From: Lithospermum erythrorhizon
Lineage: Eukaryota > Streptophyta > Magnoliopsida > Boraginales > Boraginaceae
Reading direction: 5' to 3'
Assembly (NCBI GenBank): GCA_019722365.1
Contig: JADFUC010002411.1
Location: 1 to 64,000, forward strand
DNA length: 64,000 nt
Of the stretch, positions 24,171 to 38,147 are shown one piece after another. The position numbers and the translations under genes were made by a program. The notes under the pieces were generated by a model that made no database searches, was not told the origin of the DNA, and worked only from the letters and a program-made list of their open reading frames with translations. The stretch's first letter is position 1; every line of letters begins with the position of its first letter.

Positions 24171-25897
24171 TGTAACGACTATTTCAGTCAAAATACAATT
24201 CTCGAGGTTGCGTCATCAACAACCTATACACCAGAGTCACCGATCGATGGATGACAACATAAAAAGACTTCATTTGACATTAATAATAATAAAAATACAC
24301 TTTTGTCCATCTGGTGAACTAACAACATATACAATAAACAACGAACCATAATATTATCCACCTTAATGATACAACTCAAAGATACACAAGAAATCCAAAA
24401 TACAACATGTGAAACGACCGACGAGGAAACTTACGCCACCACCGCCTCATCTATATCTCTAATCTCTAGCCTATCAAAGCAATTTTCCTCAACAACCTCA
24501 AAGAATCAACCCCTTGTAACCTATGGCATAAACGCCGCCCATAGAATAGTGGAGTCTATTAAGTCGAAAGTGAATAAAAAATACTACGCATTTCGATCCC
24601 ATCACATATTCATATACTTATATATATATAAGAATATTATGCTAACTGTTAAATAATTCATTCAAACTAATGAGTTCTTCATACAATATCACATAACACT
24701 TTATAACCGTCAACACAAGATGGCCCCATTTATGAAAACATCCACAAATTGGGCTCAAATAGCTAAGGCAAATCAAAGCACATCCGCACACAAATTCATT
24801 CATAGAATCATGACCCACTGATTTGATAATATACTTCAGAATCCTCAATTATTTCATGAACTAAACCAGAACTTGCCATCATAATCAATCATTTAAGAGA
24901 ACTAAATCAGTTAAGAACCCAAACTACAATATCAATCATAGCCAATAATACATAAATAGTCCCAAAACAACACATGAAAAAAAAATATAAATATATTTAT
25001 ATATGACAAAGTCCCCAATTTTATTTGAACTCACCTCGAGCCTCTAAAGGGATTCAAAGTTTCAACTCCTATTCAAAGAACATTATGGGGCCATCCCTAG
25101 AATAAACCCTTTTGATCAACTAGTGTTATACCATGTCATCATTCAAATTTGGCAACACAGAACATCCCAAGATTGTATACTTTATCTCTGTCATTACCTT
25201 TGTCACCCAACAATAACACTTTAAGCACATCTCTCTAATCAATCCAACAATCAAGCAAACTAATTGTCCACAACATAACGTCCAATTCAATCACCTAAAG
25301 GCCACGAACTTTCCCCAACTTTCTCAACTCCACCCATCCATATCCAAACCAAAAGTCAACTTCAACCTCAATAATCACTCAAAATCACCAGCTAATCCCT
25401 CAATTGATACGTATAACATTTCTATCATAACAAGACTTAAAGTCAACAAAACTCAAACCAACTCTTCAAAACTCAAATACCTCAAAAGATTCAAGCTTTT
25501 CACCTGTCATGAAGAATTAACTTTGCATTAAAAGCAACTCATGGGGAGATTACACCTGCCATGAGGGAAAATAAAAGGAGTCAGAATGAGGATGATGTAT
25601 TAGTGGGCCAGTGACTTTTGAGATGCATGTAAGGCCCTGCCTGGTTCTGCGATTTTATTTCTCCCACTCTCCGTACTTAAACTTTACAAAACCCAACTGT
25701 CTTAAAATTTTCCATGACATAAACTACTACCCATATAACAATACAAGTCCTCGGTACATCGATTTTATCCTATAATCTATACCAATCAATTCACCCATTT
25801 GAATTCCTCCACTACTCCAACTTTGACTTTCAATCTTCAAGATACTCCAATCGGAAACTTATATACTATCAATATAATATTAAAAGAATGTTATCTC
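24171..25897 (-). repeat. 5' LTR of the Gypsy element
   Basis: TGTAACGACT at 24171 to GTTATCTCA at 25897. Collinear with 17373-19747 but lacking several hundred bases of the middle. Confidence 0.8.
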
Positions 25898-26819
25898 ATC
25901 TTGATTCCTTAGCTTGAGCTATTGCTCCAAATTTCCTTTATCATAACAGAATCCCTATTGGGTCCTTCACCCTATGTACTACTCCAAGTTCACTCAGCCA
26001 ATTTCATCCAACAAGACTCTTCGTTGTACTTTCTCGTCAGCAATGTACTCAAATTGTTGCTAGCTACAATGTGTTGCTTTCTTACCGCACCAAGACACTA
26101 CACCACCGCTCAGTAGAATACATAACCAAATGAGACGACTCATCGCCTCTATCTCCTGGGCTTTGAAACCGGTATCAGCGTGAATCCTCTATCAATAACT
26201 CATTATCCTACATGAACATATTTTAGTCTCCAGCATTAAGTATGGTCTTCATCATATTCTCTTATTACGATCGGGGAACACCTTCTTACACTTATTGCAT
26301 TTATTACATCCGACACGTGATAACATAAAGATACGATGATCCTATGGTCGACGATAAGAACGCCTTTTTCATCTTTCTCACCTCATTTTGTGGGACAATC
26401 AAACGGTTGAGAGTAAATGTTTGTCTACGGGAGTTACCTTTCTTGAATTATCTTATCTTTTGAATTCCTTTCTCAACACTTATTAATATATGTTTTGCTC
26501 AATCCAATCAGATCTATGGGATTTAATCGAGTATACGAGCCTCAAGCTTTCCTTTCTATAGAGAAACACCTACGTGAGCCATGATTTGGATGTATTCAAG
26601 CATAGGTATGCCATTTCCTATGATTAGTATATCATCTAAGCATATGTGACTATAAATATAATGTCAGTTCCTACTAATCTTCTTTGAATACACACGGTAA
26701 TCTTTTGTTCTTAATGAAATCAACTCTTTGATTGACTCCATTAAAACGAAGATTCCAACTTTGCTGCTTGCTTAAGTCCCAGAATAGACTAGGCTTGCAT
26801 ACCTTCTAGGCCCCTAGAT
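25898..26819 (-). pseudogene. Copia element A reverse transcriptase, downstream part
   Basis: The minus strand near 26765-26810 gives V-C-K-then a degraded S-L-Y-G-L-K-Q-A-type stretch. Near 26600-26650 it gives L-D-D-I-L-I-I-G-N followed by I-P-M-L-E. The family motif is Y-V-D-D-[IM]-L: the first Asp of the catalytic pair is retained, preceded by C-L where Y-V is usual. Further on, R-L-x-x-S-I-K and S-H-R-S-D-W-I-E-Q-N-I-Y correspond to the usual region after the thumb. Frames are broken repeatedly. The upstream part of the same domain lies at 39819 onward, beyond another insertion. Confidence 0.75.
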
Positions 26820-27410
26820 TGTTGGGAAAATTATGCAACTTGTTCATACTAGTTGTATAAACAAATGCATCCAGAATCATTTAAAAGTATATAATCGAAT
26901 TACAATAAAATAGCTCGACCCGTTAACTAATAGGCTAACTCGTTAAAACCGTTAACTAACTAAATATTAACGAGGTGGTAACTAACAATAAGTCACCAAT
27001 TAAAACCTTCAATTAAAATACCAATTTAATTAGTTTGTCTCGGTCCATTTATATCTTACATTGTCAATGTAAAACTCTCGATTTAGTATCTGTTATTCTA
27101 ACTTTAATTTAGCTAATCATAATTTAATGCATGAAATAAAACTAACGGCCACTCTATGTGTGTGACCTTGGGCTCAGATTATATCAACTATATAATAATA
27201 TAATTGACCATTAGTATTATTATAATTGATTATGACGGGATCTACCAATTCGCATAACCTCTCGGTATTATCAATATGAGTTCCATTTAGTAATTTACAA
27301 TTACTATTATTGAACACTTAGTTTGAGTAAATCTCATTTAATTAAAAACTATAAATGAATTAAGATAGAATTATATAATTAAATAAATCAATATACTATG
27401 ATTTCCAACA
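26820..27410 (-). repeat. 3' LTR of Copia element B
   Basis: TGTTGGGAAAATTATG at 26820 to ATTTCCAACA at 27410, followed by ctccacttgtcc, a polypurine-tract complement. A 901-bp relative at 53644-54544 shares 'gggatctaccaattcgcataa'-like, 'aatttaatgcatgaaataaaac'-like and terminal blocks; this copy lacks about 300 bp near its left end. Confidence 0.85.
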
Positions 27411-30400
27411 CTCCACTTGTCCTTTAGACGACATTTTCTAATTCCTTTATCACGCTAACTTTGAACAAGCATGCTAACTATAAGAAGCGGTCATGAATTA
27501 TTCCACGACTTTCTTTACTCGAGCTAAACTGACCAGTACTATGGCTATTCCATAAACCAATCAGCCTCAAACTCATTGTTTTGGGATCTACCGTATCATG
27601 ATGGATAAATCTCTTATAATATATCAACATTTGTTGTTATACTCACCTGCTACCTAACATATGCCGTTATGATCCCCGCTTTATGCACGCTTGACATAGT
27701 CAAAGTACAAAAGCTTATAACATGTATAGTTATATACATAGGTCTAAGAATTGCTAAACTTAATGTTTCTAAGCAAATATCATGTAATTACATATATACA
27801 TATCTTCTATGATTTCCAACATCAATCTAGCTCCTTAGTTATGCAAATTGACAAAATTTCATAAGATTTATTAGACTTCATAGCCCTCATGATCTAATAA
27901 AATCGATCATCAATTAATCACAAGCCAAGCAATCAAATGCTAGTTCCCAAACCATCAAAGATTCCACTGTGAAAGGCTAATTTTTGTTTCTAGACTTAAA
28001 GAGTTTCTCTTGTCAACGCTATTGTGTTACTCTCTTGTGAAACTGCAGACTTGCCTTTGGGATTTATTATTATTTCAACCAATTGTGAAATGAAGAACGA
28101 TTATATGAATGAATCATATTCTAGATAATGTAGTTAAAAATTAGATTGTAAATAAGAATTCACCTTTGTTCAATCTAATTGCTAACTTATTCTAGAGTAA
28201 CGAATTAGCTTCCACTCCAACTTTGTATCGCTCAGCTTCTTTCTTTGATCTCGACATCAAACCTTGATTTAATCACGTAAGAATATATCAACCTCCGAGA
28301 TGCTCGGGACAAGTCCACACATGGATCCTTAAAACGCATTAAACTCTTAGGTCATTTTAAGACACGTAGTTGGAAAGATATTTACAATCATGTCCTTTAA
28401 CCGTAAAGCCACTTAAAAGTAGTCTTTATATCCATCTCGTTTTCGCTTTCTCAACCATGAATCAAATGAAATGCTAAGATTATCCCGTATACTATAGATA
28501 GCTATGTAAAATGGGTTTTAAGCTTTTGCCACAAGCTGCTTTGAAATTGCGCACATTACCATCCTGGTCCGCTTCTCACAAATACCCACTTACACCTCGT
28601 GGGCTCTAAAACTCCACTAATTAAGTGTAACAAGGACAAACCTCTGCTTGGTATTTCTATGACTATCTCGCATTTCATGGCAAAGTAGCCACTGGTTACT
28701 ATCGGCAAAAAGTTTACAACACAACTAAAAGTGCATTAAACACATCTATCTGATCAAATGCATATTCTTTAATTTACTCCACGAGTATATCAAACTCAAA
28801 TCCCTATTCATGAATTACTTGGCTAATAGTGTCTCATATGGGACAAACCGTCCATACCTACCCATTCTCACATTCGCTATAGGTGAAGATCAATAAGATC
28901 CATTCCATAGAACAATATTTATCTCTATTATCTTAAAAGTTACTACAAAACGTATCCCCACTGTCAGCAAATACCTTTAGTAAAACTCCACAATCTCTAT
29001 TACATGGATCGTGTTATGCCATGATATTATGTACAATACATGATCCTCGATAATGGCATAATGGTGAACATATTGTCATGTAAGAATCCAACCACCTCGA
29101 CGCGAGGTCCCATCAGTGTAGAAACGGACCTCTACTGCAGAAAGTTGCCTCACACAAGAGAATCTGCCTATTGTTTTAATTTATCATAGATTTTATTCAC
29201 CTCCAAGCTTCATGACGATTATATCTTAACAAGCAAACATCATCTAAGCTTATATTTTGTGACTAATATAGCATATGTATTACACGCAATCGGGATTCTA
29301 CAGATGTACAATAATCAATTACTATTATACCTTCAAGGTTGTAATAGAATTTTTTTAGTACGCAATGCATAGCATTATGTGCGCTAAGCCCCACTAACTT
29401 TAAGAACCTGCTGTTCACTTTTGCCTTGGCCTCCTTGTGATTTTAATCAAAATATCAGACGGTGAATTTTAACTCCATTATATCAGATCTCAAGCTTGCA
29501 ACTTGGATACCGATAAAGATAATCGCTTCCTTTTATTCCTCGCTTGATGTGAACTTCCAAAATAATGTCGCGATCCATCACGATCATTACTTAGAACATT
29601 CTTTGTCTACCTTACTTAAACACACATGTTACAATACGTAATAAGGAAAAATTGAAATGATACGGGCATAAATCTAATACATTCAACTTGGTTTAAACCA
29701 AATGTTTGATTAATTTATGACTATATTGTTCATTTAGTGAACATTTACTACGAATCACCATCAAGAAAGTAAATAAAGGAGTTATATAATTGACTCAATA
29801 TTCCAATTCTATTCTTCACCTTCAAACGACCTTAAGTCATCTATATCGAGTATGATTTTATTCATAACATCCTGCCTTCGCATTAGACGCTAGTAACGAT
29901 CAAGAATCACATAATATTTCCGAGATACAACCGCGTCCTAATGACTGACATGCCTCCTAAGGAGCCACTTGAATACATTCAAGTCATATATTTATTTCTA
30001 TTCTCAAATCTATGGGCGAAAGATACTATACATAAAGCACAAATTATAATCTTTATTAGTAGATGGAAATAAATACCACCACTTTCCAAGCACATTTATT
30101 ATTAGGTTCAACATTGTGACTAATATGTTAAATTATGTCTACACTGCTGACATATAAATTAATTTGACTATCTGTTTTGAGACATTTCAAAGTTTGTTTG
30201 TCAAACATACCCTGAGTTGTCTCACTATCGGTAGGAATAAATTTAATTTAAAGATAGGTGCAACAACCTTTATATTTGAATTTATTCCATTCATTGTATT
30301 TCATTTATATTTAACACAATTTTACTAGACACTCAACTAGTGACACATCTAAGGTAGAATGAAAATTATTTTGGTATACAAAATTGAAAGATTTCATCCA

Positions 30401-31904
30401 TTGTGTTTTAATTTCATTAAACACAACTTACTATTGTATACTTTTAAGACTCTAATTATTCATTTCTGATAATACATTACTCATGTCGATGATACTTAAT
30501 TCAGAACTTGATAGTATTTATATGGTCTTCCTCATACTCTTATCAATTCTCACGTATCATTCACTGATTTATATATTCGAATAATTGTATGGAACAACCA
30601 GGACAAGATTGACGTACTCCTCCCACTAAGCTCCAAGAGGGAGTCGACTCAGCTTCATCTTGCAAGATTAAACTCAAGTCTTGTTAAAGCTATCAGTTTA
30701 TCACTCAATTGTTTCATATTCCAAAATAATGTCTTTCATAAGAAACATGTTCAAAGAAAACAATTTGAAGTTTCAACCATTCACGTGATCGCTTAAATCA
30801 GCAGGTTTTATAATATATCACCTATCATTACATACAAGAGCTTAATTATCTTTCTTCAGTGCCTTGTACCCCGACTACTATCAGCATTTCTGGCTCTAAT
30901 CATGATCAAAAACTACGCGAGTCAAAATGTTGTCTAAGATAACGCGCTTAAATATAATGCATAACGTGATTTTGATAACAAATCATTTAAGATACGAGGT
31001 TTTATCAAATCTCCTTTTCTATTTCTCAAGTATTATGAAATATCCTTCTTTCAAAAGCCTAATGTTTGAAATAACGAAATTAATCATTAACTTCAAATCA
31101 TAGTTCTTTGTGCACTCAACTTTATGTTGGATGCCATGAATCAAATAAACAATTTTGCTTGTCTCAAAGTTATACAAAACCACAGTTCTTGCTTCATCAC
31201 ACAATTCATGAACAAAGTTCATCTCATTAATTTAAACTAGATACTCAACAAATACGTCTCAAACGTAGGATATTACCAATATTCAAGATCATAAAATAAT
31301 TCTCTCAATCGAGTTATAAAGAGATTAAACTATTCACTTAATGCTTGTATGGTGGCCAAGAGACACAAAACATTAGTCTTCATAAAGATCATCACCGTGA
31401 ATTGAGATCAAAATTAATTACCTTCTCAATCACATCATGCGACGCTGCTCACTTGAACCTAAGTTCATAACGTGGTTCACGATCAAACCAAGATCAAATA
31501 ATCAGGGTACTTGTTTCGCTCTTTATTAGCTCATAACCATCTTCAAAGTAAGAAACGCAGTTTAGCATTTATAAGTAATACTATATTACTACCACAAGTT
31601 TGCTTTTGGATTTCTCCTTAACTTATTTTATTTCACATAATAAAGCGTTTTAATTTTCTCCCAACTAACAAAGGAATAAACATTAAATTCAATGCTAATC
31701 ATAAAGGAAATATGCAATCATAGATAGCTAGCTTCAAAACATGTAACATATTGCAAATAAATTGTAAATATTATACCCGTAGTTCAAATCTCACAAAATG
31801 TATATATGTATCCAAGATTCACTGCGGTTGGAACCAAATCTGCAACACCGCAACAACACATTTTTGAATCCCAACACAATGGTAGATTAACTAATCACAT
31901 GCAT
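27411..31904 (-). other. Decayed internal region of Copia element B
   Basis: The first 500 bases match 54545-55030 (shared 'acatatgccgttatgatc', 'gcttgacatagtcaaag', 'ctaagaatgg/tgctaaact'). From about 28.2 kb to 31.9 kb I see no conserved domain in any frame and no tRNA or other RNA gene. The longest frame (31019-31222, minus) is unremarkable. Confidence 0.5.
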
Positions 31905-34165
31905 CACGATTAATAAATTTCTCGGTCAAGAACACTCCTAACAGGCGCTACCCGACTCGCCTAAAAAGCAGAGAAGCATCATTGAATTAAACACGTTTCA
32001 CATAACTTAGCCCAGCCAAACCCATTTAAGCCCAAAACCAACTTGGCCCAAAAGAGAAATCCATTTTTTTCCCCTGCAAAGAGAGACCGACGAGTCAAGC
32101 CCTCATTTCTTTCTTCATTTCTCCGCTTCTGCTTTAATCTCACTGGGAGAGTTTTCCTCACTGCCCACGCCGCTTCAAAGGTAAAAAGGTTCGATCTTGT
32201 TAAGGTTTGTGAGATCTCCCGAGTTGACTTTTGTTGACTTTCAGATTTCAATTTTATTGGCTCCAATTGATTCTTTCGTTCTAAATTAGTTATTCGGTAT
32301 TTATATATCGCAGCAATGCGGAATTTTGGACGCTTTAGGGCTGTTGACTTTGGAATTTTGGGTCAATTTCTAAACAATATTTGATAGTATAGCGTTATCG
32401 ACCGTTATCATGATTGTTTCTGAGGTGAAATTGTAATAGGTTGCTGTTAATATATGTTGAAATTAGTTTTATTAGATCAGGAGTAGTAAACGGGCTTCGA
32501 TTTGAGGTTATTAGAAATGGTTTTAATAGTCTAAAAAGTTGATATTTTAAATGATTAAAATTGGTTGGATAATGCTGGGTATTTCGTTAAGGTGTCGACG
32601 ATTATAGGATTTTGTCAGAGTATTTAATTCGCCAATTTAATAGTCCTTGAAACATAATTAGCAATCTATACTAAATGTCAATTTGTAACTAAATGGGTCG
32701 AAATTTAAATATACTACATAAGTGGTTTAAATTGTCATGTAGTAGTAATTGTCATTTCGGTAAGCTGATTAGACCGAGCTGGGAAAGTAATTGACCACCA
32801 GACGGACGCTTATCATAACCAAGTAGTACTTTAACTCACGGGTGGATATGTTCTTTCTCGAAGTTATGCGAGCCATGACATGCGAGAATATCAGATGCGT
32901 TTATTCCCGAACGCTGGCAAGCATACGAATGTTTATATGTTTATTTTGAAATATGATATTACATATAATATAAAGATTATGTAACGTAAGACTGCATCAG
33001 GTAAAAGAGAAGCTCGCTCTCTCGACTTCACGTGTTTTTCCTTCCGTTTCCCCGCGGCCTTCAGAGGTATTTGTGATTGATTGGCCTTTGTCGGCATTTT
33101 TTGTGTTTGTATGGCCTCGTCATGCTTATGATTGAACTCGTGACGGGGAGACGCTTTATCCATAAAGCGATTACTATTTTTGGGGCGCTGAAAGAAGGTT
33201 GTCATGGTGACGGCTGTGAGTTATGATTCGAGACTGGTATTAGGAGATGACCCTAGAATCGATGGTTGCTGTTGTGTGGCTCTATAAGAGCGTTGTTTAT
33301 CGCCTTATACTGCATAAAGAGCGTTATTATTTACTTTATACTTTATAAGATGTTGCTTTATCGCCTTTATACTTCGTATAAGAGTATCAAGCACGCCTTT
33401 ATACTTCGGTATAAGAAAGGTTGCTTATCAGCCTTTTATACTTCGTATAAGAGCTGCTGTTATCGCCTTTATACTTCGAGCATATAAGAGCGTTGTTATC
33501 AAATTTTATATTACCGGTATAAGAGTCATTGTTACTTCACAAGATACTCTCGTATAAGGCGCTAGACAATGGCTGAGCTAGCAAGGCGATCATGGATTGT
33601 AATCCGATGGTATCTAGTCGATGAAAGTGATTTGGCTTTACCAGAAGATAGTTAAGGGGTCTCGTGGATCGATTACATGATTTATTTGTGTTAGTCGTAA
33701 AGTCATTAAGTAAGATTTGTAGGTAACATATAAAATATAACTTCATATAGTCTCAACAGCAGAAATTTAAATTATTCTGAGTTTGTGTAAAGTAGTTTAA
33801 CTTTTGTTAAGATTATTCACTCGCTTAATGACTCCTATTTTTCATGGGCGATGCTTATTTTGTTACAGATCGACGCATTGGTTTAAAGCCGCTACATTCC
33901 GAGTGACAGCGGCTCAAGACTAACAAATATACTTTATCTTCTGAAGTTTCGTTGTACGAAATAATTATTGTTGTCTCGTGTCAGAAACAAGTAGTTTGAT
34001 ACTGTACTTATTATTATTTCTCAAATAATATGCTACCAATTCAATATCTAGCCAGATTGTTTTATTTATGATGCCAAATAAATCGTTTTTTTATCCATCG
34101 CTGCGACTGACATATTATGTCATTTATCTCCAACCTCGTAATTAATTCCAGACAAAGTCGCTACA
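31905..34165 (+). repeat. Ty3/Gypsy LTR, hairpin-bearing subtype, plus orientation
   Basis: Ends 'aaagtcgctaca' at 34165, the GTCGTTACA end of the family. Contains 'caaaggtaaaaaggttcgatc' and 'gttgacttttgttgac' near 32177-32240, mirrored at 37.6-37.7 kb, and a hairpin array at 33.29-33.54 kb. No primer-binding site follows, so it is a solo or 3' LTR. The left edge is decayed and placed only roughly. Confidence 0.65.
33285..33540 (+). repeat. Tandem array of 30-40 bp units with TTATACTTCGGTATAA core
   Basis: About seven units. The clearest palindrome is at 33396-33420, a stem of CCTTTATAC pairing around a TTCG loop closed by C and G. Others have the loop shortened to TTC (33371-33382, 33437-33452) or altered. 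Confidence 0.8.
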
Positions 34166-34714
34166 AAAACGCATTAATTAACATATATTTTGTGTCCAAT
34201 AGTTATTACAATAATTATTTCATATATATAATAAGACAATAATTATTACATTAATAATTTCATATATACAATACAATAATTATTACAATAATTATTTCAT
34301 ATAAATATAATAAGATAAAAACCAAAGAATATCTACATATATGGTTCTTAACTAGATATCGTTATCACGATTTTATCCTTTCAATAAATAAATATGTAAA
34401 AGGACAAATAGCGAAAAGTGGGACTATCAATTAAATTTATTATACGACCTCACCAGTCAGACTCCTCAAGTGCTAGAATCTTCCAAATCCTGATGACCAG
34501 AAATACCAATCAACATCACGACTCAAATTTAAAGACATCTGTCTGAATAACCCAAAAACACTATACAACGGACAAAAATAGTTTAAGAAAAAAGAATCCA
34601 TCAAAGTGTATTCCTACCCACGTAATAGCAACCACAGGCATTCTATAAACATAACAGCTTAAATCTCAAAACAACAACAATACAAAACAACCGACTACAA
34701 TCCAAAACTCAGAA
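34166..34714. other. Spacer between opposed Gypsy LTRs
   Basis: 34190-34315 holds three imperfect copies of a roughly 45-bp AT-rich unit ('acaataattatttcatata'). The remainder, to 34714, shows no reading frame or known element. Confidence 0.6.
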
Positions 34715-37700
34715 TTTAATTCGCCCCAAAGCGGCCCCCCCCGAGGTTGGGACCACACTCAACTTAATAATCGTAGTCACCAACGACGGATAACAAAACA
34801 ATGATTTCCATTTAACGTGACGATAAAATAATACAACTGGCCCATCGCTAACTAAACCACAACCTAAAAGTAATAATATAAAATACAACATCAAACAACT
34901 TGCTTTTGGGTAACTCGAAGACAATAATAATTATTGGGGCACAACATAAATCTCCAAAGAAGATAAAATACTTCCAGGCCTCAAGCCACCATCGCCACTC
35001 CATCGGTACGCAGCCTACTCGACCAATGTATCCTGGGTCATCCCAAGAACAACCTAGGCATAAAACGCCCGCCCACAGGAACAGGAGCCGCCTAAAAAGT
35101 CGAGTGAATGCAAATATCATAGTGTTAACCTACCACTCATACAAACAAAGCGATAATTCTCTACCTCTATTTAACGACTCATCCACCTCTAATAGCTATA
35201 TTTATATGCCCTCTCACATGATAATTCTTCTCTCCGACACACCCATAAAATCCATTACCCACGCTAACAACTTACTCACAAGACACCTTAATCACGTGAG
35301 ATATCTTCATTTGTTATATTCCTTAAGTATAACTAATTTGACAATATACCGCCAAACATATCTCAACATTTCAACTCAAGCATACACAACTCAACCACTT
35401 ATCTTTAGTTCACCTTAAAGTGCTACTCCCAGCTTATAGCTCAAGTACACCTCCTATGATATCTAAATATTTATTATAACTCCCAAATAGTATCATTACC
35501 TTAATACAACCGAACAACGATATCTTAAATTCAAGATAACTTAAGAACGAATTATCTCACCAAATTATTCATTTAGTTCACTTAACTTATCTCGCTTCAA
35601 TGCATCAACGCCGGTTGGGATCATAACTTATATACTAACACGCTTGAACTAAACTTCCACTATATATAAAATATCATCAACATTACCTATAGACAGCATG
35701 AACGCCGGTTTAATTTTTATACCTAATGCCCTCATTCAAAAGTTATCTCAACCAACTAACTTTTCACCTTTAAAGGACGATAACGACACAAATCCCAGTG
35801 ATCCACAAAGAAAAATCGATCATATTATCAATAATCAACCAAAAACCTAATTCGACATAATTTCATCAAGGCAACATCTAGTATAATCAAGACAATTTTC
35901 ATAACCAATAAACGAAATACAAAACAGATTATACAACAATTACAGAACTTTAATCAACATGTCAAGATATAATAGAAAGCCCCAGTTATGCACCATCAAC
36001 CGTAATAAAATCACAAAGAGACTCAACAACGCCTATAACTCTAGTCATCAACCTATCTATCTCGTGATCTCCACAACTATACTAACCTCTTAACGCGCAT
36101 GCTCACCCGCCTACCTCGCTAGAATGGACCAATCGCCGATAAACACCGCTCTTATACCGTAGTATAAGCTTCAACACCAACAACGACACAAGAAAGTGAT
36201 AATAGATCTCACACCGCATTCTATACCAAACTATAAGTGCCAACAATCGACAACGCATTGGCTAGCAAAGTTGATAATAGATCTCACCGCACTTATACCA
36301 AGATAAGTACACACCGGGTAATGCCATAGCAGTGATACTAGATCTCTTACTACACTTTATGCTCAAATATAAGGCCAACACCGACAATGCACATAAGAAA
36401 GTGATAATAGATCTCATCGCACTTATACCGAAGTATAAGGCCAATAACAGCCGCATATCCTCGCAAGGCGAAGGAGCAGAGTCACCAACTCTCTAATCAT
36501 CCTCAACCATAGGTCATATCCTGAATACTCAAGTCACCTCAAAGCCACCCATAATTCTAACCAATACCTCCCAAACAATATCAAAGCACACATCTTACAT
36601 CTCACAATCATAAACTAATACAACCCGCCTCACAAGGCCACTGTGAACACAAAAGCCATACACAGAATAAAGCGACAAGGCCACAACTGCCGATGCCACG
36701 TAACACGTTAAACGTAAGTCGGTGTCCAAGCTATTGCTTACCTCAAGCAAATCTTCAATGTCACCGAAATACAATCACATAATCATATCACGGCTCACAC
36801 AAACGAATCACACATAATCATAGAACAATGGCATGTATACTATTCTCACATAATCATACCACAATGACACGTTTCACCCAATTTGTTAGAAGACGCACAT
36901 AAGAATCCGTAGATAAGTACTCACCTTTGTTAGCACAAGAAACGCTCTGCCTAATCGATCCAAGCGCTTTCCTATCGCTCCGTGTCTAATCAAAAACACC
37001 AAATTAACAACTTTTCAACCCATTTTACTTACAACAATGTTCTAATATAGACATAATTATGTTCAAAACAATTATTAAAATGCATTTTAATTTTAACTAT
37101 CCCGAGTAAATCCTAATCGGTCAATACCTTTAACCAAAATACTAATATTTTCAAACCAATTTAACTAATCCAATATATCAACTTTTCCAACTAGTCAAAC
37201 CCATTTCTTAAATAACCTCAAATCCTAAAGCCCAAAGCATTACTCAAAAATCTTATAAACTAATTTTCACATAATGCCTCCAACAACTTATAATTCATAA
37301 TTTCACCTCTAAAACAATCACAATAAAGGTCCAATAACATATTTATACTCTCAACAACATTTTAGAAAAAGTCAACCCAAAGTCAACTCAAAAGTCAACT
37401 CAACTATAACAACACTTTCTACCCCAAAAATCGATTATTATCATCTCCTATACTATAATCTAAGCCTAGATAATAATTATATTCAATAATATCTCATAAA
37501 ACCGTCAACCTAAAATTCCAAAAAAAGTCAACGGCCCTAAAAACGTCCGAATTCACATCAAACACGAAATTTCAACTCAAGCACAACTAATTTAAAGCCC
37601 AAGAATCGCTTATAGCAATAAAATCAAATACAAAAAGTCAACTCAACCAAAACTCACTTAAATACTAAAAAAGATCGACCTTTTTTACCTTAAATCGAAG

Positions 37701-38147
37701 AGGATGTCAGAGGGAGAAACTCTCCAAAGAAATTCGATATCCAAAGCTCATGGTAAGAGAAATCAAGAAAAAAATCAGCGGAGTGAGCTCCATCTCACGA
37801 TTTATGGTGTTAAGGATAAGGCTGGTCCTTCTTTTGGGCCTTGTTGTTTCATGGGCTAACGGGTTGGCCCACTTTATAATGAAACCTCATCGCTTTTAAT
37901 TCAATCGATAATTCTGCTTTTTATCTCGACAACCAACTTCCAAACATCAACATTTATTTTACCACCCACTAATATTATCATTTCCATTCGGACATTACAA
38001 ACTTTAAAATTCTAAATACCGAAATACTAACTGACCCGATTCATTGTATTTTCACTATTCAACTTCAATTTTATTTCTCCTCAAATAATCCAACGAGAAA
38101 CTAGTATACTATTACAAGTAATATTAGCAATGAACGGGTTATTGGCA
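34715..38147 (-). repeat. Ty3/Gypsy LTR, hairpin-bearing subtype, minus orientation
   Basis: Opens with a GC-rich block ending 'gaggttgggaccacactcaac' like the LTR start at 53125, and ends 'gaacgggttattggca' at 38147. About 3.4 kb, longer than its sisters, so it may contain an insertion. The hairpin array is at 36.12-36.45 kb. The 172-codon frame at 34900-35418 lies wholly inside and is low-complexity. Confidence 0.65.
36130..36445 (-). repeat. Tandem array of about 68-bp units with palindromic core
   Basis: Five units; each has 'gtgataatagatctc', then a core like cttataccgaagtataag (36422-36439, perfect) or cttataccgtagtataag (36151-36168, perfect). On the LTR sense strand these read CTTATAC-TTCG-GTATAAG and CTTATAC-TACG-GTATAAG. 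Confidence 0.85.

Larger units (their letters stand above)
17373..25897 (-). mobile_element. Ty3/Gypsy element with both LTRs and a non-coding internal region
   Basis: 3' LTR 17373-19747, internal 19748-24170, primer-binding site 24156-24167, 5' LTR 24171-25897, read on the minus strand. The LTRs are collinear but differ in length (2375 and 1727 bp) through many indels, so the insertion is old. The 4.4-kb interior has stops in all frames and I see no gag knuckle, protease D-S/T-G, reverse-transcriptase D-D or integrase motif. It is either a large non-autonomous derivative (LARD-like) or an extremely decayed element. It sits inside Copia element A, whose reverse transcriptase resumes at 25898. 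Confidence 0.75.

Noticed and set aside
34900..35418. 172-codon plus-strand open frame, the longest in the window
   Set aside because: Lies wholly inside a minus-orientation Gypsy LTR; Asn/Thr/Ser/His-rich low-complexity translation with no domain, expected from AC-rich DNA.
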